Positions 1 to 5,350 of a stretch of 9,278 nt of DNA are shown one piece after another; position 1 is the stretch's first letter; every line of letters starts with the position of its first letter. Below the pieces are notes generated by a model. That model was not told the DNA's origin. It worked only from the letters and a program-made list of their open reading frames with translations, and ran no database searches. Made by a program: the position numbers and the translations under genes. Location: positions 1 to 9,278 of the forward strand of contig MFQD01000016.1 in the NCBI GenBank assembly GCA_001782975.1, given 5' to 3'. Source of the DNA: Candidatus Magasanikbacteria bacterium RIFCSPHIGHO2_02_FULL_50_9b (GTDB lineage: Bacteria; Patescibacteriota; Patescibacteriia; Magasanikbacterales; 2-02-FULL-50-9b).

Positions 1-61
1 ATTCGAACTTCGGACCTCGTCATTATCAGTGACGCGCTCTAACCAACTGAGCTAATCGCCC
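1..61 (-). tRNA. tRNA-Ile (anticodon GAT), 3' end cut by the window edge
   Basis: Read on the minus strand, the gene starts at 61 with the 5' acceptor strand GGGCGAT. It continues with TA, the D-arm GCTCAGTTGGTTAGAGC, and an anticodon stem CGTCA/TGACG (30-34 with 18-22) enclosing the loop CTGATAA. The anticodon GAT lies at 25-27, which decodes Ile AUC. The variable region AGGTC and the start of the T arm (CGAAG, then TTCGAAT) follow. The window ends exactly at the end of the T loop, so the 3' T-stem strand, the 3' acceptor strand and any CCA are not visible. It is transcribed leftward, away from lepB. Confidence 0.95.
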
Positions 62-67
62 GAACGA

Positions 68-104
68 GGAAGTAAATCGAACGCTCGCGTTCGGATTTAT
101 TTCC
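68..104. other. Strong intergenic hairpin upstream of tRNA-Ile
   Basis: GGAAGTAAATC plus GAACG (68-83) pairs with CGTTC and GATTTATTTCC (88-92, 94-104) around the loop CTCG, with one bulged G at 93 and one G-T pair. No T-tract follows on either strand, so it is not an obvious Rho-independent terminator. On the minus strand it would lie in the leader just ahead of the tRNA 5' end, so it could be a processing signal. Function unknown. Confidence 0.6.
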
Positions 105-122
105 GAGCGAGGGCTGAAGCAA
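95..122 (-). promoter_or_regulatory. Possible weak promoter for tRNA-Ile
   Basis: On the minus strand TTGCTT (117-122) is followed after 16 nt by ATAAAT (95-100), which would start RNA about 25-30 nt upstream of the mature tRNA 5' end. The -35 matches the consensus in only four of six positions. The tRNA could also be expressed from further upstream. Confidence 0.25.
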
Positions 123-149
123 CGAGCACGCATTGCGTGCGACGTTGCT
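118..149. other. Second intergenic hairpin, two stacked stems
   Basis: AGCAACG (118-124) pairs with CGTTGCT (143-149). Inside it GCACGC (126-131) pairs with GCGTGC (135-140) around a three-base loop ATT, giving 13 bp in all with an A versus GA internal loop. No T-run follows on either strand. It lies between the tRNA and the lepB promoter. Whether it is a repeat found elsewhere in the genome cannot be seen from this window. Confidence 0.55.
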
Positions 150-218
150 ATCGCCCGTTACTACGGATGTTTATAAATCGCCCTCATTCTATCCCAAAAT
201 CTTGCGTGCGTCAAATAA

Positions 219-247
219 TTGACAACCACTCAATTTCCGCGTACCAT
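219..247 (+). promoter_or_regulatory. Promoter for lepB-hisS, predicted leaderless start
   Basis: A perfect -35 TTGACA (219-224) and a -10 TACCAT (242-247) are 17 bp apart. The expected transcription start is around 254, while the lepB ATG begins at 256. The mRNA would therefore have essentially no 5' leader, which agrees with the absence of any purine-rich SD before the ATG (preceding bases CATTTGACCGT). Confidence 0.7.
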
Positions 248-255
248 TTGACCGT

Positions 256-864
256 ATGGACGATTTTGCGCCTGACAATTTATTGGCTCCCGACGACCTC
301 AAGACCTATCCGCTCAAATCGTTTTTTTCCGAGCTTTTTAAAGTTATCATCCTCGGCGCATTTGCTGTTGTCGCCATCCGATACTTTGTGTTCAAGCCAT
401 TTGTCGTCAAGGGTGCATCAATGGAACCGAATTTTCGCGAAAAAGAATATTTGATCATCGATGAATTGACGTATCGGCTGAATGAACCACAGCGCGGCGA
501 CATCGTTGTCTTGCGCAACCAAGGTCAGGACGATCAGGACTATTTTTTAAAACGCGTTGTCGCATTGCCCGGTGAGCGTATCGTGATCATGAATGGGCGT
601 GTCAAAATTTACAACGCACCGCATACGGGCGGAAAATTTCTTGACGAGAGTTTATACCTCAGTCCCGCAGTGCTCACGTTTGGAGATATGGATGTGACAC
701 TCAAAGCTGATCAGTATTTTGTACTTGGCGACAATCGGCCAGCGAGTCTTGATTCGCGTCGCATCGGTCCGGTCGCACGCTCTGAAATTGTCGGCCGCGC
801 GTTTTTGCGCGGATGGCCGCTCAGCCGCATTGAGTATCTCGCAAAAGATTACGCGCGTGATTAA
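256..864 (+). CDS. lepB: Signal peptidase I (type I leader peptidase)
   Basis: This 202-aa membrane serine protease removes signal peptides from Sec and Tat substrates on the outer face of the cytoplasmic membrane. A short acidic cytoplasmic N-terminus leads into one hydrophobic segment at about residues 24-45. The catalytic Ser55 lies in the box GASMEPNF. The general-base Lys99 lies in YFLKRVVALPGE, and the conserved box GDNRPASLDSR is at residues 158-168. The single N-terminal membrane anchor and compact periplasmic domain are normal for small bacterial forms. The start at 256 is preferred because the promoter -10 ends only 8 nt upstream and the protein is complete from there. hisS follows 9 nt after the stop, so the two are probably one transcript. 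Identity is very secure, because the Ser/Lys dyad and all signature boxes are present. Confidence 0.95.
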   Translation: MDDFAPDNLLAPDDLKTYPLKSFFSELFKVIILGAFAVVAIRYFVFKPFVVKGASMEPNFREKEYLIIDELTYRLNEPQRGDIVVLRNQGQDDQDYFLKRVVALPGERIVIMNGRVKIYNAPHTGGKFLDESLYLSPAVLTFGDMDVTLKADQYFVLGDNRPASLDSRRIGPVARSEIVGRAFLRGWPLSRIEYLAKDYARD

Positions 865-873
865 ATTTATTCT

Positions 874-2304
874 ATGGCATCACTAAAGAAAAAACCTGTG
901 TTTAAAAAATCAGCACCCAAGCCCGTTGTTAAAAAAGAATTACCGCGCAAGCCGTTGACCGGCGGGCAGTCTGCGCAAAAAAAAGAAAATGCATCGACCG
1001 CTCCTGCGGCACCGGCAAAAAAACAGATTCAGTTGCTGCGTGGCATGAAGGATATTTTGCCACGCGATCAGCACTACTGGAAAGCGGTGTATGAAAAGGC
1101 ACAATCGATTGCGGAAGATTTTGGTTTTGATCGAATTGATACGCCGGTGCTCGAAGATGCGTCACTTTTTTTGCGCGGACTTGGCAAGGTGACGGACATT
1201 GTGGAAAAAGAAATGTATATGTTCGAAGATCGCGATGCAGACAAAGTCACGTTGCGACCGGAAAATACGGCGTCGATTGTGCGTGCGTATTTGCAGCACG
1301 GCATGTGGAACCAACCACAACCGGTGAAATTGTGGTATTGGGGACCGATGTTTCGCCACGAGCGTCCGCAAGAAGGCCGACAGCGTCAATTTTGGCAGGC
1401 TGGCTTTGAAGTGCTCGGTGATCCATCGCCGGTCATTGACGCAATGGTTATCCAGATGACGTGGTTGCTTTATAACGAATTCGGCGTGCCAGTGACGATC
1501 CACATCAATTCAATGGGCATGCCAGATGATCGCACACGCTATAAAATGGAACTGGTGCAATACTATCGTGCGCATCGCGCGGAGATTTGTGAAAATTGCA
1601 AAGCTCGTCTGATGAAAAATCCGTTGCGTGTGTTGGATTGCAAAGAAGAAGGGTGTCAACCGGTGAAAGCAAACGCACCGCAGATCGTTGATTATCTTTC
1701 AAATGATTCTCGTGACCACTTCATGAAAGTTTTGGAATATCTTGACGAACTTGGTATTCCATATTTCTTGAATCACACACTCGTGCGCGGTTTGGATTAT
1801 TACACTCGCACCGTGTTTGAAGTGGTGACGTCTGACGAGGAACAGGGTTCGCAAACTGCTTTGTGCGGCGGTGGGCGGTATGATTTGTTGGTGGAAGAAT
1901 TGGGTGGCAAACCAACACCTGCCTGTGGTGTTGCACCGGGTATCGAACGATTGATTGTACAATTAAAGAAACGTCAGCTGCCGTTGCCACCGCAGCGTCA
2001 ACCACAGGTGTATGTGGCGCAGCTCGGCGATCTGTCACGTCGCAAAGCAATGCTTTTGTTTGCGCGATTGCGCGCAGAAGGTGTGATGGCTGATCAGGAT
2101 TTTTCAAAGGGCTCATTGAAGGCACAGCTCGAAAGCGCGAACGCGAAGAAAATTCCGTTTGCATTCGTGATCGGACAAAAAGAAGTGCAAGAAGGCACCG
2201 TGATCATGCGTGACATGGATTCTGGAGTGCAGGAGACGATTGACTTTAATAAGGCGCCGCAGATATTGAAGCGGAAATTGGGGATAGATAAGAGTGTTGA
2301 ATAA
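874..2304 (+). CDS. hisS: Histidyl-tRNA synthetase with basic N-terminal extension
   Basis: This class II synthetase (476 aa) charges tRNA-His with histidine, using ATP, in the cytoplasm. The catalytic core begins at about residue 51 (LLRGMKDILPRD). Motif 2 is FRHERPQEGR (160-169). The histidine-specific box LVRGLDYYTRT is at 303-312, and motif 3 GVAPGIERL is at 352-360. A C-terminal anticodon-binding domain spans about 377-470. An insertion carries C239, C242, C256 and C261 in CxxC...CxxxxC spacing, a likely zinc site. The first 50 residues are rich in Lys, Pro and Ala, lie outside the family core and are probably disordered and RNA-binding. The ATG at 874 has no SD. It starts 9 nt after the lepB stop, so it is likely co-transcribed and perhaps translationally coupled. 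Later in-frame starts would cut into the core or leave the tail unexplained. Identity is certain; the exact start is less so. Confidence 0.95.
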   Translation: MASLKKKPVFKKSAPKPVVKKELPRKPLTGGQSAQKKENASTAPAAPAKKQIQLLRGMKDILPRDQHYWKAVYEKAQSIAEDFGFDRIDTPVLEDASLFLRGLGKVTDIVEKEMYMFEDRDADKVTLRPENTASIVRAYLQHGMWNQPQPVKLWYWGPMFRHERPQEGRQRQFWQAGFEVLGDPSPVIDAMVIQMTWLLYNEFGVPVTIHINSMGMPDDRTRYKMELVQYYRAHRAEICENCKARLMKNPLRVLDCKEEGCQPVKANAPQIVDYLSNDSRDHFMKVLEYLDELGIPYFLNHTLVRGLDYYTRTVFEVVTSDEEQGSQTALCGGGRYDLLVEELGGKPTPACGVAPGIERLIVQLKKRQLPLPPQRQPQVYVAQLGDLSRRKAMLLFARLRAEGVMADQDFSKGSLKAQLESANAKKIPFAFVIGQKEVQEGTVIMRDMDSGVQETIDFNKAPQILKRKLGIDKSVE

Positions 2305-2307
2305 ATT

Positions 2308-2438
2308 CGGTTTTGGTATCCTTCGGGAACACGCTTCGGTCGCCTCATGCGACCTTGCTCGTCCTCGCTTCGTTCACGATGCGCAACAATAGTTGCGCGT
2401 TCACTCGCATGCGGGTTTCCCTCACGATACCAAAACCG
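2308..2438. repeat. 131-bp structured inverted-repeat element after hisS
   Basis: CGGTTTTGGTATC (2308-2320) is the exact reverse complement of GATACCAAAACCG (2426-2438). Outside this, AATAA (2300-2304) can pair with TTATT (2442-2446). Inside, GGGAA (2325-2329) can pair with TTCCC (2417-2421), CATGCG (2346-2351) with CGCATG (2407-2412), and GCGCAAC (2381-2387) forms a hairpin with GTTGCGC (2392-2398) around AATA. The interior is rich in CTCG/CTTCG/GTTC motifs. It begins within 4 nt of the hisS stop, so it will end up in the hisS 3' UTR. No T-tract follows, so it is not a simple terminator. It could be a miniature transposable or REP-like element, or a 3'-end stabilising structure. No protein of a credible kind is encoded here. 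Confidence 0.7.
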
Positions 2439-2445
2439 GACTTAT

Positions 2446-2500
2446 TATGGATAGCTAATGGTGGTGCACTAAGTTTAGAATGTTGCTGTTGCTATCCGTA
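2446..2500. repeat. Interrupted inverted repeat before the parB-like gene
   Basis: TATGGATAGC (2446-2455) and GCTATCCGTA (2491-2500) are reverse complements at nine of ten positions, the tenth being a G-T pair. The 35 nt between them show no clear structure. The right arm ends 8 nt before the -35 of the next promoter. It sits at the join between the housekeeping block and the GC-richer accessory genes, so it could be a transfer scar, a recombination site or an operator. None of these can be proved here. Confidence 0.45.
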
Positions 2501-2507
2501 GAAGTGC

Positions 2508-2536
2508 TTGACAAAAATAGTCGTTTGCCGTATAAA
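2508..2536 (+). promoter_or_regulatory. Strong sigma-70 promoter for the parB-like gene
   Basis: A perfect -35 TTGACA (2508-2513) is followed after exactly 17 bp by a -10 TATAAA (2531-2536), five of six matches to consensus. The expected start is at about 2543, giving a leader of about 70 nt. This is the best promoter in the window. Confidence 0.85.
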
Positions 2537-2542
2537 CAAATC

Positions 2543-2612
2543 ACCAGACGGTGGCCATTGTGGCTGCTGGATGACACCGCGCAATCATGCGCATCTCAAG
2601 GAAGGTACGAAA
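2543..2612 (+). promoter_or_regulatory. Structured 5' leader and SD of the parB-like gene
   Basis: The predicted leader holds two small hairpins: GCCA-TTG-TGGC (2554-2564), flanked by CCAG and CTGG, and GCGCA-ATCA-TGCGC (2579-2592). The second ends 5 nt before the SD AAGGAAGG (2598-2605), which is spaced 7 nt from the ATG at 2613. The layout would allow control of ribosome access. No known riboswitch or leader peptide is recognised. Confidence 0.4.
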
Positions 2613-3515
2613 ATGTCAGCACAGGTAGACACCATTGTGCGGATTCCGGTCGCCAACATCGACCCGAACCCGTACCAGCAGCGCAAGACGTTCGACTCGA
2701 CCTACATCGACGAGCTCGCGCAATCCATCAAGGCGAACGGGGGGCTGATCAGCCCGATCTCGGTGCGGCCGCATCCGACGGCAGAGGGGCGCTTCCAGCT
2801 CATCGCCGGTGAATGCCGCACGCGGGCGCACCAGCGGCTCCAATGGACCGAGATTCAAGCGATCGTGCGGCCCGGCACGACCGATGTGCAGATGGAGGAG
2901 CAGGCGCTCGTCGAGAACACGAAGCGGCAAGATCTGCTGCCCATGGAGGAGGCCAGCGGTTACCAGCGGCTGCTCGAGAACAACGGCAACAACCTGGACT
3001 TGGTCGCCGAAAAGACCGGAACCAGCCGCGTCACGATCGAGAAGCGCGTCGCGCTTCTCGATCTGCAAGCCGACGTGCAGGCTATGGTGGACAAGCGCCA
3101 GATCACCCTCGAAATGGCAGAGGTACTGTTGGGGGTCGAAGATCCGGAGCAACAGAAGCAGCTGGCAACTGTGGCGTTGCAAGCGCGGTTCGATCTCAAC
3201 CGGCTCAAGGGCATCGTCAACAACACGAAGCCCACTGGCGGCAACGGTCAGCAGAATCCGACAACCGGCGACCAGACCGGTCCGAAGCCGGTAAGGTTCA
3301 AGGACGTCAACAAGTCCCTCGTCGGGTTGAATGACCAACTCGAGCGCCTCGACGTCACGAAGCTCAGCGCCGAAGATGCACGCACGCTGGAAGCGCAATT
3401 GAGCGCAATCGTGCATCACATCAGTGAAGATGTGATGCCGCGGGTCAGCGAGCGGCGTACGCGTGCAGAGGCGGCAGAGCGCAACCAACAGGCTCAGGCT
3501 GCCGCCGTGGCGTGA
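2613..3515 (+). CDS. Orphan ParB-like protein (ParB/RepB/Spo0J/KorB type)
   Basis: This 300-aa protein belongs to the ParB group of CTP-binding DNA clamps, used in chromosome or plasmid partition or, as KorB, in repression. The N-terminal domain starts with IPVANIDPNPYQQR (11-24). It carries the nucleotide-binding box as GECRTR (66-71) where the family usually has GERRxR, and the box ENTKRQDLLPMEEA at 101-114. A helix-turn-helix covers about 129-151 (DLVAEKTGTSRVTIEKRVAL). A Gly/Gln/Thr-rich linker (205-225) leads to a C-terminal helical segment with a charged, Ala/Gln-rich tail. The start at 2613 is chosen for its SD AAGGAAGG and because similarity begins just after it; the frame is open upstream to 2508. 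GC is about 60%, above its neighbours. No ParA gene or obvious parS site (TGTTNCACGTGAAACA) is visible. The family is sure, but partition function is uncertain; a regulator is equally possible. Confidence 0.88.
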   Translation: MSAQVDTIVRIPVANIDPNPYQQRKTFDSTYIDELAQSIKANGGLISPISVRPHPTAEGRFQLIAGECRTRAHQRLQWTEIQAIVRPGTTDVQMEEQALVENTKRQDLLPMEEASGYQRLLENNGNNLDLVAEKTGTSRVTIEKRVALLDLQADVQAMVDKRQITLEMAEVLLGVEDPEQQKQLATVALQARFDLNRLKGIVNNTKPTGGNGQQNPTTGDQTGPKPVRFKDVNKSLVGLNDQLERLDVTKLSAEDARTLEAQLSAIVHHISEDVMPRVSERRTRAEAAERNQQAQAAAVA

Positions 3516-3560
3516 ACGACGCTCGTGTCGCCGAGACTGAAAAGAGCTGAAAAGAAAAGA

Positions 3561-3611
3561 GCCCGCGCGCCCCACCGTTTCGATGGTGTGGCGTGCGGGC
3601 GTTTTATTTTA
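3561..3611. terminator. Bidirectional Rho-independent terminator
   Basis: A 16-bp stem has arm 1 at 3561-3576 (GCCCGCGCGCCCCACC) and arm 2 at 3585-3600 (GGTGTGGCGTGCGGGC), with one G-T pair and one mismatch. It encloses the loop GTTTCGAT. GTTTTATTTTA follows on the plus strand, ending the parB-like transcript. On the minus strand the stem is followed by TCTTTTCTTTTC, so it should also end the convergent SprT-like transcript, whose stop codon lies about 30 bp away. Confidence 0.9.
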
Positions 3612-3632
3612 CCGAGCCGCTTATGGCTTCAG

Positions 3633-5177
3633 TTATGTAGCAATCTTGAACGGTGCACCACACTTTTTGCATACGATCGTGGTCGCGGCTAAAGTTGCAC
3701 GAGAAATCCGGATATTGTGCGGGCACTTACACGACGCTTTCTTGTACCGGCCACCACGCTCAGGAGAGGCAGTCGGCGTTGCAGCACTTGCTGGCGTTAC
3801 ATTACCGTCGTCCGGCGTTGGAGTCTCGACCGTCGTTTCTATCCTGCGGCACATTAGCACAGTGGCAAGCTCTGCGATTTCAGTGGCGTAGCGCTTCGTA
3901 GTTTCTGGCAATACACTCGTTATAGCAAAACCGTAGTGCACCACCTGTGCAACACTGAGCCCAATCTCCTCGGCCGCGTCTTTGAAGCGCCGGTTATGGT
4001 AATGACTCCTCGTGCAGTCACGTACGCCCCGCTTAAAATTCATGGCGTGGGTGGCTTCGTGCAAGAGTGTGCCAAGAATTTCCTCGGCCGTGCGGTTTAG
4101 ATACTCTGCAATGACAATAACTTCGTGAACGCGTTTACCTGTAGTGCTAGCGCTTGGTTGCCAAAGCAGCCCTGTAAATTTCCCGGGTAGAGCACCAGGT
4201 GCATGGCGTTTTGTACCAGGCAGGATCATGGCATCGGGGACATCGATGTGATGTTTACGGATCGCACACCAGAGGTGCGACAGTGCCTTTGTGAGTACAA
4301 CAGAAGCAGAAACAGACTCGGTTTGTTTCTGAGGGGCGGGCAGTTGTACCACAATGGCGATCGAAGAAAAGAACGTGTCGCGTTCGATCCGCTTGGCCGT
4401 CATCTCATCGATTGGCAGCGGGTGCCAGCCAAAACCGAGCGCCATGGTGTGGCACTTCAGGCACATCCCAAAGTCAACATACCGTACACGGCGTGATTTA
4501 CAGATTACACAGATCCGCGTCACCGCGTTGCATCCGCTGCAGGCATCACCCTGAAGTCGACCGCATGTCGCAGTGCTGATCTGTCGATTTCCGGAAAGCT
4601 TACACTCAACGGAAATAGTCCAGACGTGACGCAATTTGTCCGTCTCGTCTTCAGCGAGGCGTTTTGTCAGACAGAACGCGCACAGCTCTGCGCCTGGAAA
4701 TGCGACGATGTCAAATTGACATTCGGTGCAGAAGCGGGTCGGTGCGCCGCATCCATAGCAGTCGCGCGGCGTTTGGGTGATCAGACACTGGCGTGGTGAA
4801 ATTTCTTGGCGCGTAATCTGGCAGTACGGACGACCCAGCGACCTCACCATACGCGACTGGCGCGTTTTAATCGCCCCAAGCTGTTCCGCGGAATAGTTCG
4901 CTGCACTGTGCGGAGGCGGTAGCGTTGGCGATTGTCCCACGCGCAGCTCTTGCAGCGAAACCAAATCATTTGACTTGAAGGCTTCCAGAAATGCGCTGAT
5001 GTGTCCAGTGAAGCGTCCAGCACCAGCCTTGGTACTCAGGATCATTCGCAGATCCTTCGTGGGGATTTGAGTCTCGGCGAAAAGCTCTGCGATGGTCGCA
5101 GTTGGGCGGTGGTTCAGGCGCCACAGCCGAAAATCACGTGCCGCATTTTCCGGCGACAGCAATTCGTGGGTAGCCAT
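3633..5177 (-). CDS. SprT-like zinc metalloprotease with two tandem eight-Cys modules
   Basis: This 514-aa protein has the SprT/Spartan-type motif LLHEATHAMNF (371-381), giving zinc ligands H373 and H377 and catalytic E374. Next comes YHNRRFKDAAEEIGL (393-407), where H394 is the likely third ligand. A Pro/Thr-rich linker (about 450-475) leads to a C-terminal zinc ribbon with C483, C485, C503 and C506. The unusual part lies before the protease. C119, C131, C140, C143, C150, C153, C166 and C169 form one module, and C192, C205, C213, C216, C223, C226, C239 and C242 repeat it. Both have CxxC-x6-CxxC-x12-CxxC. Residues 1-115 are not recognised. SprT-like proteases in other systems cut DNA-bound proteins and crosslinks; that role here is inferred. 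The ATG at 5177 has SD GGAGG (5182-5186). The gene is divergent from the helicase-sigma gene and convergent with the parB-like gene. The family call is strong; the substrate is unknown. Confidence 0.85.
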   Translation of the reverse strand: MATHELLSPENAARDFRLWRLNHRPTATIAELFAETQIPTKDLRMILSTKAGAGRFTGHISAFLEAFKSNDLVSLQELRVGQSPTLPPPHSAANYSAEQLGAIKTRQSRMVRSLGRPYCQITRQEISPRQCLITQTPRDCYGCGAPTRFCTECQFDIVAFPGAELCAFCLTKRLAEDETDKLRHVWTISVECKLSGNRQISTATCGRLQGDACSGCNAVTRICVICKSRRVRYVDFGMCLKCHTMALGFGWHPLPIDEMTAKRIERDTFFSSIAIVVQLPAPQKQTESVSASVVLTKALSHLWCAIRKHHIDVPDAMILPGTKRHAPGALPGKFTGLLWQPSASTTGKRVHEVIVIAEYLNRTAEEILGTLLHEATHAMNFKRGVRDCTRSHYHNRRFKDAAEEIGLSVAQVVHYGFAITSVLPETTKRYATEIAELATVLMCRRIETTVETPTPDDGNVTPASAATPTASPERGGRYKKASCKCPHNIRISRATLAATTIVCKKCGAPFKIAT

Positions 5178-5198
5178 GGTTCCTCCGTTGATCCATGT

Positions 5199-5223
5199 GT
5201 GCTCCTACACCATGTAGGGGCAC
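5199..5223. promoter_or_regulatory. 25-nt near-perfect palindrome, candidate operator
   Basis: GTGCTCCTACA (5199-5209) mirrors TGTAGGGGCAC (5213-5223) around CCA, with ten of eleven pairs Watson-Crick and one T-G. It lies where the minus-strand transcript for the SprT-like gene should start (about 5220), the usual place for a repressor site. As RNA it would be a hairpin at the very 5' end of the leader. The binding protein is unknown. Confidence 0.6.
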
Positions 5224-5226
5224 TTG

Positions 5227-5255
5227 ATTACACCATAATACTACGTCATTGTCAA
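5227..5255 (-). promoter_or_regulatory. Promoter for the SprT-like gene
   Basis: On the minus strand a perfect TTGACA (5250-5255) is followed after 17 bp by TGTAAT (5227-5232). The predicted start at about 5220 gives a leader of about 43 nt that begins with the palindrome at 5199-5223. Confidence 0.7.
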
Positions 5256-5269
5256 TGTCATGGGTAGTG

Positions 5270-5298
5270 TTGACAAAATGGCACGTTTCGAGTAGTTT
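5270..5298 (+). promoter_or_regulatory. Promoter for the helicase-sigma gene
   Basis: A perfect TTGACA (5270-5275) is followed after 17 bp by TAGTTT (5293-5298), a weaker -10. The predicted start at about 5305 gives a leader of about 46 nt that includes the SD AAGGAAGGTGA (5336-5346). Together with the minus-strand -35 it makes an exact inverted repeat, TTGTCAA (5249-5255) and TTGACAA (5270-5276), so the two polymerases would bind back to back. Confidence 0.6.
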
Positions 5299-5350
5299 AT
5301 TCATCAGCTCCTCACAACTTAAGAGGAAGAAAATTAAGGAAGGTGACATC

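Noticed and set aside
55..157. ATCGCCCG present both in the tRNA 5' end (55-62) and at 150-157, considered as an attachment repeat
   Set aside because: Eight bases is too short, and integrases usually use the tRNA 3' half, which lies outside the window.
137..454. 105-codon plus-strand frame overlapping the start of lepB
   Set aside because: It covers the promoter and the lepB N-terminus in another frame, and its product has no family resemblance.
2305..2445. Considered as a CRISPR repeat or an integron attC site
   Set aside because: There are no regularly spaced direct repeats, and no typical attC core sites or integrase gene are seen. The structure is one nested fold-back element.
2809..3334. 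Two overlapping plus-strand frames inside the parB-like gene
   Set aside because: They are shifted-frame readings of the same GC-rich DNA, giving Arg/Ser/Ala-rich sequence without any motif or start signal.
2616..3575. Long open frame of 319 codons on the minus strand across the parB-like gene
   Set aside because: It is antisense to a gene with clear ParB motifs, promoter and SD. Its translation is low-complexity Leu/Arg-rich with no recognisable domain. High GC leaves such frames open by chance.
3583..3901. Plus-strand frames downstream of the terminator
   Set aside because: They run antisense to the C-terminal zinc ribbon of the SprT-like gene and start inside the terminator stem.
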